From positions 1 through 6,489 of the forward strand of contig JALUKJ010000429.1 in assembly GCA_027056615.1 (NCBI GenBank): DNA of 6,489 bases. The letters run 5' to 3'. This document shows, one piece after another, positions 1 to 4,122 of this stretch. The notes beneath the pieces were generated by a model. That model had not been told where the DNA came from, did not search any database, and was given only the letters and a program-made list of their open reading frames with translations. Position numbers and translations under genes: made by a program. Every line of letters starts with the position of its first letter. The first letter of the stretch is position 1. The stretch comes from Campylobacteraceae bacterium (GTDB lineage: Bacteria > Campylobacterota > Campylobacteria > Campylobacterales > Sulfurovaceae).

Positions 1-1
1 T

Positions 2-139
2 ATTAAAGATAAGTATGGAAGTAGAGGTTATGCTAAATATCCTGAGGTTTATCAGAAGCTCTTTAAAAAGGAGTTAGAAGAGTTTAGACGTTTGGCAGAT
101 GAGATAACGGTGGAGAGGGTTTTGGAGATTTGTGAGTAA
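2..139 (+). CDS. 3' end of an unrecognised protein gene (partial)
   Basis: An open frame enters from the left edge and stops at TAA 137-139, giving the last 45 residues of a protein whose start is outside the window. The fragment is strongly charged and probably helical, ending in LADEITVERVLEICE, with many Lys, Glu and Arg and no membrane segment. I do not recognise the family and assign no function. It is likely real because its codon use (AAA, GAG, TTT) matches the intact neighbours, and because a promoter-like sequence and the hipA start follow directly after its stop. Confidence 0.6.
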   Translation: MKDKYGSRGYAKYPEVYQKLFKKELEEFRRLADEITVERVLEICE

Positions 140-157
140 AAAAAATGTTAACTAAAA

Positions 158-186
158 TTTACTTTTTAAATAAAAAATGATAAAAT
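158..186 (+). promoter_or_regulatory. Candidate sigma70-type promoter for the hipA-hipB run
   Basis: A -35-like TTTACT (158-163) is followed after 17 bp by TAAAAT (181-186). The -10 box is directly preceded by TGA, which makes an extended -10 (TGnTAAAAT). Transcription would start near 192-194, downstream of the ATG at 177 and about 22 nt before the ATG at 216. This supports the later hipA start. The call rests on consensus matching only. HipAB operons are normally autorepressed, but I see no clear palindromic operator here. Confidence 0.4.
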
Positions 187-215
187 GTAAAACAAAACTA
201 ACAAAATGGGACTCT

Positions 216-1409
216 ATGCTAAAGATATTTGCCAATAACCAACCATCAGGAGAGCTTGATTATAATGACTCTTCTAAAGAGTTTATATTTAACTATACCC
301 AAGATAACCCCATCTCTTTGACCATGCCTTACCGTAGTAAAAGTTACCTCTCTTCTTATCATCTACACCCTATTTTTGATATGAGTATGCCTGAGGGGTA
401 TTTGTTTGAGTTACTTAAAAATTTGCTGATTAAAGAGTATGGAAAGATAGATGATTTTTTACTTTTTTCTCATCTCTCTCGTTCTATTGAGGGGTATTTG
501 ACTTATAGAAACGATACTCAAAGTTCCAATAAAACTTTTGAGTTAGAGGAGATTTTAGAGGACAAAGATGGAAACCTTTTTGCTCATTTGGTTGAGAACT
601 TTTTACATCAATCAGCCATTGCAGGGGTGCAACCAAAGGTTTTGGCACAATTAAAAGAGAAAACAACGCTCTCTACACGAGCCTATATTGTAAAGAGTTT
701 TTCGCAAGAGTATCCACACCTAGCAGAGAATGAGTATTTTTGCATGAGGGCATTAAACCATGCAGGAGTTGTAACTCCTAAATTTTGGTTGAGCAAGAGT
801 AAAAAGCTTTTTATTATGGAGAAATTTACCTACAAAAAAGGAGATGATAGCTTTTATGGTTTTGAGGAGTTTTGTGTTCTTTTTGGATTTAACAAAGAGA
901 AGAAATATAGTGGAAGTTATGAGCAGATTGCTAAAGCCATTGCTAAAATAAGCACACAAAAAGAGCAAGACCTTAGAGCTTTTTTTAAGATGACAATTTT
1001 AAATTATCTACTTAAAAATGGTGATGCCCACCTAAAAAACTTTGGGGTACTCTACACAGCTGACAAAAAAGAGCGATTTTTAGCTCCTGCTTATGATGTG
1101 GTAAATACCCTTATCTACTTACCAAAAGATAAACCTGCTCTTATGCTTGGAGGCAAAAAGGTATGGCTTAACAAAGAGGAGCTACTATCTTTTGGTACGA
1201 ACTTTTGTCTGCTAAATAAAAAAGAGGCAACCGATGAATTTACTTTATGTTTGGAGGCTGTTCAAACAATACGACAAGAGATTATAGAGTACATTCCAAA
1301 CAATCCAAATTTTAAAGCTTTTGGAGAGAAGTTTGTTAAGATTTTAGATTTCTCTCTTGGTAAAAACCTAACCAAAACCTATAAGGATATTTCAAATGGA
1401 ATTTTATAA
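216..1409 (+). CDS. hipA: HipA-family Ser/Thr kinase toxin
   Basis: This is a type II toxin-antitoxin kinase of the HipA family; characterised members phosphorylate glutamyl- or tryptophanyl-tRNA synthetase and stop growth. Numbering is from the upstream ATG at 177. An N-terminal HipS-like (Couple_hipA) subdomain spans about 14-110 and the HipA_C kinase core about 140-375. Visible elements are the Gly-rich loop SAIAGVQPKV (146-155), the ATP-binding Lys in YIVKS (K173), E185, the hinge FIMEKF, the catalytic motif NGDAHLKNF (281-289, with D283 and N288), and the metal-binding Asp in PAYDVVN (D307). The length (about 397-410 aa) is near the usual 440. I prefer ATG 216 (M14), because MLKIFANNQPSGEL matches where HipA proteins normally begin and the best promoter lies across ATG 177. 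The toxin precedes its antitoxin and overlaps it by 14 bp. The loop lacks Ser at the positions that I align with the SxS motif of relatives. Confidence 0.9.
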   Translation: MLKIFANNQPSGELDYNDSSKEFIFNYTQDNPISLTMPYRSKSYLSSYHLHPIFDMSMPEGYLFELLKNLLIKEYGKIDDFLLFSHLSRSIEGYLTYRNDTQSSNKTFELEEILEDKDGNLFAHLVENFLHQSAIAGVQPKVLAQLKEKTTLSTRAYIVKSFSQEYPHLAENEYFCMRALNHAGVVTPKFWLSKSKKLFIMEKFTYKKGDDSFYGFEEFCVLFGFNKEKKYSGSYEQIAKAIAKISTQKEQDLRAFFKMTILNYLLKNGDAHLKNFGVLYTADKKERFLAPAYDVVNTLIYLPKDKPALMLGGKKVWLNKEELLSFGTNFCLLNKKEATDEFTLCLEAVQTIRQEIIEYIPNNPNFKAFGEKFVKILDFSLGKNLTKTYKDISNGIL

Positions 1410-1632
1410 GATAGGTAGCACCATAAAAGAGCTAAGAAAAGCTAAAAAACTGACACAAGAGCAAGTTGCAAAGCGTTGTGGGATTACTCGTCAAACTCTT
1501 GCTAAGCTAGAAAAAGGGGAGATAGATAAAGTTTCAATTCAGGTATTTGTTAAACTTTTAGATGCTTTAAATCATGAGTTGGAGATTGTGGAGAAGAAGC
1601 CTTTTTACTATTTTGATGTGAATGAGTTGTAG
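1396..1632 (+). CDS. hipB: HipB-like Xre/HTH antitoxin
   Basis: This 78-residue helix-turn-helix protein is the likely antitoxin and autorepressor for the upstream HipA kinase. The Cro/C1 (HTH_3) fold covers about residues 6-62. Helix 1 is IGSTIKELRKAKK, and the HTH core is LTQEQVAKRCGI followed by the recognition helix around TRQTLAKLEKG. A short C-terminal tail after residue 66 ends FYYFDVNEL; its aromatic residues could contact the kinase, which is inference. The start lies inside hipA (14-bp overlap, different frame), with a good Shine-Dalgarno AAGGA at 1383-1387, 8 nt before the ATG. This suggests translational coupling with toxin first, unlike E. coli hipBA. It could simply regulate its neighbours, but adjacency to an intact HipA makes the antitoxin role likely. 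Confidence 0.88.
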   Translation: MEFYKIGSTIKELRKAKKLTQEQVAKRCGITRQTLAKLEKGEIDKVSIQVFVKLLDALNHELEIVEKKPFYYFDVNEL

Positions 1633-1649
1633 GGTAAAATTGCTATTGC

Positions 1650-1665
1650 ACCAAATAGAAAAGGA
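1650..1665 (+). repeat. Leader motif ACCAAATAGAAAAGGA shared with 3559-3573
   Basis: The 16-base sequence in front of the intact acetyltransferase recurs with one A fewer in front of the truncated methyltransferase (3559-3573). Both copies end in the Shine-Dalgarno AGGA. The heptamer GTAGGGT also stands upstream of each, at 1629-1635 and 3528-3534. This may be a common junction or leader sequence. Chance similarity between AT-rich ribosome-binding sites is possible. Confidence 0.4.
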
Positions 1666-1670
1666 AAAAA

Positions 1671-2225
1671 ATGTTCAAAATAGAGATAGACCAAGAGGTA
1701 CACCTAGAGTTAATCCATTTCTCTCATGCCAAAGATATTTTTACTTTGGTAGAGCAAAACAGAGAGCTTTTTAGAACATGGCTTGATTGGGTTGATGGCT
1801 CAACAACCATAGAAGATACAAAAGCATTTATAAACCATGAGATGCAACAATATGCTAATCATAAAAACATCACTTGTATAATTTTTTATAAAAACAGGTT
1901 GGTAGGGAATGTGTCTCTTTTAGGAATGCGAAAAGGGTATGGTATAAAACGAGGAGAGCTTGGTTATTGGTTAGATGCTAAAGCTCATAGAAAAGAGATT
2001 ATGCAAAAAGCTGTCAAGAAGATGATAGAGATAGGTTTTGAACATTATGCTTTAGATAAAATATCACTTCGATGTGCCATACAAAATGACCGAAGTTGTA
2101 ATGTGGCTCAAAAGCTTGGATTTACTCATGAAGGTAGATTTAAAAATGAGATAGCGTTGCATGGTGTTATGATGGATGTTGATGTTTATGCTGTTTTTAG
2201 AGATGAGTATTTGAGATGCAACTAA
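1671..2225 (+). CDS. GNAT-family N-acetyltransferase, RimJ/RimL type
   Basis: Members of this family transfer acetyl from acetyl-CoA to an amine, such as a protein N-terminus, polyamine or antibiotic; the substrate here cannot be told. The 184 residues cover a whole GNAT domain. An N-terminal part (LELIHFSHAKDIF) is followed by the beta4 strand GELGYWLD (95-102), the cofactor-loop region AHRKEIMQKA (105-114), and the C-terminal NDRSCNVAQKLGF (139-151), matching the family's NxxSxxVxxKLGF pattern. The loop is odd: relatives read QGKGIM, whereas this protein has HRKEIM, losing the Gln/Arg and both glycines. AAGGA (1661-1665) lies 5 nt before the ATG. The gene starts 38 bp after hipB and overlaps the transporter gene by 10 bp, so it is probably co-transcribed with both. 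It may be an active divergent enzyme or one weakened by mutation. Confidence 0.85.
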   Translation: MFKIEIDQEVHLELIHFSHAKDIFTLVEQNRELFRTWLDWVDGSTTIEDTKAFINHEMQQYANHKNITCIIFYKNRLVGNVSLLGMRKGYGIKRGELGYWLDAKAHRKEIMQKAVKKMIEIGFEHYALDKISLRCAIQNDRSCNVAQKLGFTHEGRFKNEIALHGVMMDVDVYAVFRDEYLRCN

Positions 2226-3124
2226 TTATACAAACTCTACTACCCCTAATACTCTTAGTAATATTGGGTTGGGTACTAAAAAAGACCATAGCCGATGACT
2301 CATGGACGACTGTTTTAAACAAATTATCGGTCTATCTGCTTTTTCCTGCACTGATTTTTTCAGGCATGATAAAAGTGAAACTAGAGACTATAGATGATTT
2401 TTCATTTATCTATGGGAACTTTATAATACTCGTAGCAATTATCTTTACGCTCTATTTTGGACTAAAGTATTTAGGCTTAAAAAAGAGCATGGTTAACACC
2501 TATGTTATATCTGTATTTTTTGGAAATGTGGGCTATTTAGGTGTTCCTATAGTTAGTTCTATCATTCCAAATGGTCAAGGTTTAGTAAGTATGCATGTGG
2601 CACTCTATACGCTCATACTTTTTACATTTGGCATAGGGGTATTGGAGTTTTCGGTACATAAAAAGCTAAGTTCTAAAATCTTGGTAGATGCTTTAAAAAA
2701 TCCTCTGTTGTTGGCTGTGCTTATTGCTATTGTACTCTTGGCTACCGATATAAAGTCGCCTTTTGTAGTTTTGAAAACTATAGATTTACTAGCAGGTGGA
2801 GCAACACCTATTATTCTTATCTCTTTAGGTCTTTTTCTTGCTCGTGAGTTACCCAAGGTTGAGTACAAACATGTAGTAGGACTTGTAGGGCTAAAACTAT
2901 TTGTTGTACCAATGATTTTTCTGCTCTATTTTTACTTAGCAGGGAAAAGTGAGGTATTGGCTATTTCAGTTTTAGAAGCAGGAATGCCGATGGCGATTAC
3001 ACCGTTTATACTTGCAGAGCTTTATCCGATGGAGCGAGAGATTATTGCTATTGGGATTGTGGTTTCTTGCCTATTGTCGGTCTTTACTTTGCCTTTGCTT
3101 ATGGTTTTGGTGGGGTTGGTTTAG
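2216..3124 (+). CDS. AEC-family (auxin efflux carrier) membrane transporter
   Basis: This 302-residue integral membrane protein of the AEC family (Mem_trans, PF03547) probably sits in the inner membrane. Bacterial members move small organic acids such as malate or malonate, or amino-acid derivatives; the substrate here is unknown. About ten hydrophobic segments are visible: 3-21, 37-52, 64-86, 94-117, 126-147, 162-179, 190-211, 219-243, 246-270 and 274-302. They form two halves of five, as in the family. Conserved family-type sites are FPALIFSG (43-50), FGNVGYLGVP (102-111) and EAGMPMAITP (254-263). The length is typical. The ATG lies inside the acetyltransferase gene (10-bp overlap, different frame) without a strong Shine-Dalgarno, which suggests translational coupling. 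A perfect hairpin begins 11 bp after the stop but has no U-tract. Confidence 0.88.
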   Translation: MQLIIQTLLPLILLVILGWVLKKTIADDSWTTVLNKLSVYLLFPALIFSGMIKVKLETIDDFSFIYGNFIILVAIIFTLYFGLKYLGLKKSMVNTYVISVFFGNVGYLGVPIVSSIIPNGQGLVSMHVALYTLILFTFGIGVLEFSVHKKLSSKILVDALKNPLLLAVLIAIVLLATDIKSPFVVLKTIDLLAGGATPIILISLGLFLARELPKVEYKHVVGLVGLKLFVVPMIFLLYFYLAGKSEVLAISVLEAGMPMAITPFILAELYPMEREIIAIGIVVSCLLSVFTLPLLMVLVGLV

Positions 3125-3134
3125 AATTTAGCCT

Positions 3135-3160
3135 CGTTACACAACTCCAGTTGTGTAACG
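3135..3160. repeat. Perfect hairpin 1, core CTCCAG
   Basis: Arms CGTTACACAAC (3135-3145) and GTTGTGTAACG (3150-3160) are exact reverse complements around the loop TCCA. There is no following T-run, so it is not a classical terminator, although it sits 11 bp after the transporter stop. Its central hexamer CTCCAG is the reverse complement of the centre of the hairpin at 3209-3230, which suggests two opposed members of one REP-like family. Confidence 0.75.
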
Positions 3161-3191
3161 CATATTGGAGCAACAAAAATATAATAAAATC

Positions 3192-3239
3192 ATTTACTTC
3201 AATGTGTATGACGAAGCTGGAGCTTCGTCACGAGTAAAT
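3192..3239. repeat. Hairpin 2, core CTGGAG, with outer inverted arms
   Basis: Inner arms TGACGAAGCT (3209-3218) and AGCTTCGTCA (3221-3230) pair perfectly. An outer pair ATTTACT (3192-3198) and AGTAAAT (3233-3239) also matches, leaving an asymmetric internal loop of 10 and 2 nt. The centre CTGGAG is the reverse complement of hairpin 1's centre. It looks like a short palindromic (REP or MITE-like) element rather than a terminator. Confidence 0.7.
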
Positions 3240-3254
3240 AGTGATGCAGGTAAA

Positions 3255-3276
3255 GAGTGGCTATCAAGTGCCACTC
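3255..3276. repeat. Short hairpin, 7-bp arms
   Basis: GAGTGGC (3255-3261) and GCCACTC (3270-3276) are exact reverse complements with an 8-nt loop. There is no T-run, and no gene ends directly upstream. It lies between the palindromic repeats and the acetyltransferase remnant. No function can be assigned. Confidence 0.45.
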
Positions 3277-3531
3277 AAACGATGAAGTTTAGGTTTACAG
3301 ATTTTTTTATACTATTTTATAGATATTTGTAGGTTTTTCTTGTCGGATAGGAACAGAGCTTATGAGAGTACTTTTAGTAGAGATAGACAAGCTAAAAGTA
3401 GACTCATTTTTAACCGTATATCCTAAAAATCCACCTGCTATTGCTCTTTATGAGAAGCTTGGATTTACAGAGAGGAAGTTTGAGAAGGATTTTTATGGAG
3501 ATGAAGAGGAGAGATTTATTTTGACACGTAG

Positions 3532-3552
3532 GGTGTTGTCCCTGACAACACC
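3532..3552. repeat. Perfect hairpin, 9-bp arms, within the GNAT remnant's 3' end
   Basis: GGTGTTGTC (3532-3540) and GACAACACC (3544-3552) are exact reverse complements around CCT. It lies across the last codons of the acetyltransferase remnant and just before the methyltransferase ribosome-binding site. There is no T-run. It resembles a dispersed short palindromic repeat inserted at a gene end, extending the reading frame with SLTTPSQP. Confidence 0.65.
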
Positions 3553-3558
3553 ATCTCA

Positions 3559-3573
3559 ACCAAATAGAAAGGA
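3559..3573 (+). repeat. Leader motif ACCAAATAGAAAGGA, second copy
   Basis: This matches 1650-1665 except for one missing A, and provides the AAAGGA ribosome-binding site 10 nt before the ATG of the methyltransferase remnant at 3584. It suggests that this start was once a normal translated gene start. Confidence 0.4.
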
Positions 3574-3583
3574 TTAAATAATC

Positions 3584-3808
3584 ATGAGTGTATCAAACAA
3601 AGCATGGGAAAAGGATGAAGAGAATCTCATAAATAATTTACTAGAGTCAGCTCATCAAGTACCTGAAATAGAAGCATACCTAAGAGAAGAGATTAGATAC
3701 TTGCAAAACAATATAGCCTCAAACTCATCGCTTATTGACTTTGGTTGTGGCAATGGACGGCATTTGAAGATTTGCCTTAGATTTGTACTTAGATATACGA
3801 AGGACTAG
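3584..3808 (+). pseudogene. 3'-truncated class I SAM-dependent methyltransferase
   Basis: The N-terminus of a class I (Rossmann-fold) methyltransferase is intact but the rest is lost. Residues 1-45 are charged and helical (MSVSNKAWEKDEENLINNLL onward). They lead into motif I, SLIDFGCGNGRHLK, the glycine-rich SAM-binding loop following beta1. Within a few residues the sequence becomes unrelated (ICLRFVLRYTKD) and stops at TAG 3806-3808, inside the inverted repeat that begins at 3801. Usual relatives exceed 180-200 residues, so motifs II to VI and the substrate region are missing and the 74-residue product should be inactive. The break is near 3768-3775. AAAGGA (3568-3573) precedes the ATG, so the start region seems original. 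The substrate class cannot be told. Confidence 0.8.
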
Positions 3809-3929
3809 CCATAGCTAATTCGAGTATATTTAAGTGCAAAGATGAGGCAAAATCATTTTATCCTATGGGCGATAAGAAAAAGGCACATCTACTGCGTTAG
3901 ATTTTCTTGAATTAGCTACGGCTAGTCCT
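3801..3929. repeat. 24-bp inverted repeat pair (3801-3824 / 3906-3929)
   Basis: The left arm begins AGGACTAGCCATAGC and the reverse complement of the right arm begins AGGACTAGCCGTAGC. The arms match at 22 of 24 positions across 3801-3824 and 3906-3929, separated by 81 bp. A shared TAGAT lies just outside each arm (left 3791-3795), followed by six weakly similar bases. The right arm is also part of the palindrome at 3870-3967, so the two structures compete for the same bases. It could be the remnant ends of a small mobile element, or duplicated and inverted debris. Confidence 0.75.
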
Positions 3930-3967
3930 GCAAAAATCTACCTTGTACCTGTACCTTTTTCTTATCG
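3870..3967. repeat. 98-bp imperfect palindrome able to form a long stem-loop
   Basis: The ends CGATAAGAAAAAGG (3870-3883) and CCTTTTTCTTATCG (3954-3967) are perfect 14-bp reverse complements. Further in, TAGATTTT pairs with AAAATCTA, and the apex can form TAGC-TACG-GCTA. Between these lie partly matching segments (ACA...TAC on both sides). The layout is that of a fold-back mobile element or a structured RNA. No transposase or long target-site duplication is visible. GTTAAAT at 3967-3973 resembles one integron attC core half, but the partner half is absent on the left side. Confidence 0.7.
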
Positions 3968-4002
3968 TTAAATTTGGGTTTACTTAGCGTGAACGGTACT
4001 AG

Positions 4003-4107
4003 ACTCCTAATTTGGCGTTTGTTTTGGCTAAGAGGATTTATGAGGATTTGAGTCAATTAAGCAATCTAATCGACTCAAATTATGATACAATTAATCCATA
4101 TAATTGA
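4003..4107 (+). pseudogene. Orphan 3' coding tail, unrecognised
   Basis: After a TAG at 4000-4002 the frame stays open to TGA 4105-4107, with no start codon near its beginning. The first part, PNLAFVLAKRIYEDLSQ, looks like an amphipathic helix from a real protein C-terminus. The later part runs through the fic operator motifs and is probably not natural coding sequence. It may be the end of a gene whose body was removed when the inverted repeats arrived. I do not recognise the family, and chance cannot be excluded. Confidence 0.25.
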
Positions 4108-4113
4108 CTCAAA
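4047..4113 (+). promoter_or_regulatory. fic promoter with three operator-like 13-mers
   Basis: The motif TAATTGACTCAAA occurs inverted at 4047-4059, directly at 4067-4079 with one change (TAATCGACTCAAA), and directly at 4101-4113. A perfect TATAAT -10 box (4099-4104) overlaps the third copy, so transcription would begin at about 4110-4112 and leave a leader of roughly 12 nt. No strong -35 is seen. A second possible -10, TATGAT, lies at 4081-4086. The third copy reaches into the Shine-Dalgarno AAAGG (4111-4115). A protein bound here should block fic transcription. The Fic protein's own winged helix is a candidate regulator, which is inference. Confidence 0.55.
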
Positions 4114-4122
4114 GGTAAAAAT

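Larger units (their letters stand above)
3125..3322 (+). other. Intergenic stretch with three hairpins and no convincing gene
   Basis: Between the transporter stop and the acetyltransferase remnant I find three perfect inverted repeats, listed separately. A stop-free frame runs from 3159 to about 3329, encoding for example FNVYDEAG before the second hairpin and DAGKEWLSSATQ after it. It has no ATG at its beginning and no ribosome-binding site, and I do not recognise it. It could be decayed coding sequence with a hairpin inserted in frame, or chance. A T7 run near 3302-3308 is not preceded by a hairpin. Confidence 0.5.
3323..3577 (+). pseudogene. 5'-truncated GNAT acetyltransferase remnant
   Basis: Only the C-terminal half of a GNAT domain remains. 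Reading in frame after the TAG at 3320-3322, the sequence gives SCRIGTELM, which resembles the end of the acetyl-CoA loop (GRGIGTELM in intact relatives). The helix following that loop is next, and then the family signature NPPAIALYEKLGF. A start codon exists at ATG 3362, giving 71 residues, but it lies inside the cofactor-binding region. A protein from there would lack beta strands 1-4 and most of the loop, so it should not be active. The natural C-terminus is probably near FILTRRV; the last dozen residues read through the hairpin at 3532-3552. The missing 5' part is not found upstream, so it was probably deleted or replaced at about 3320-3340. It is a different gene from the intact acetyltransferase at 1671. 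Confidence 0.8.
3809..4122 (+). other. Gene-poor stretch: inverted repeats, orphan tail, fic control region
   Basis: I see no intact gene between the methyltransferase remnant and fic. The stretch holds the inverted repeats at 3801-3967, then about 35 bp without recognisable content (3968-4002), a short orphan coding tail (4003-4107), and the repeated operator-like motifs with a -10 box before fic. Both strands were read, and remaining open frames are short and unlike known families. Confidence 0.6.

Noticed and set aside
145..180. Leader peptide gene before hipA
   Set aside because: An 11-codon frame ends on the ATG at 177, but it lacks a Shine-Dalgarno and overlaps the predicted promoter, so it would not be on the transcript.
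3135..3160. Rho-independent terminator of the transporter gene
   Set aside because: The stem is perfect but no T-run follows it, and the centre matches the neighbouring hairpin, so a dispersed palindrome explains it better.
3159..3331. Small protein gene in the stretch after the transporter
   Set aside because: The frame is open but has no ATG near its beginning and no ribosome-binding site, runs through a perfect palindrome, and shows no recognisable family motif.
3801..3967. CRISPR array
   Set aside because: The repeats are inverted and nested rather than direct with regular unique spacers.
3870..3973. Integron attC recombination site
   Set aside because: GTTAAAT (3967-3973) and GTTAGAT (3894-3900) fit the GTTRRRY core, but no matching RYYYAAC partner stands at the opposite end of the palindrome, and no integrase is present.
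4047..4113. Plasmid origin iterons
   Set aside because: The three 13-mers are irregularly spaced, one is inverted, and they lie over 2 kb from the upstream side of rep on top of the fic -10 box. An operator is more likely, though not proven.
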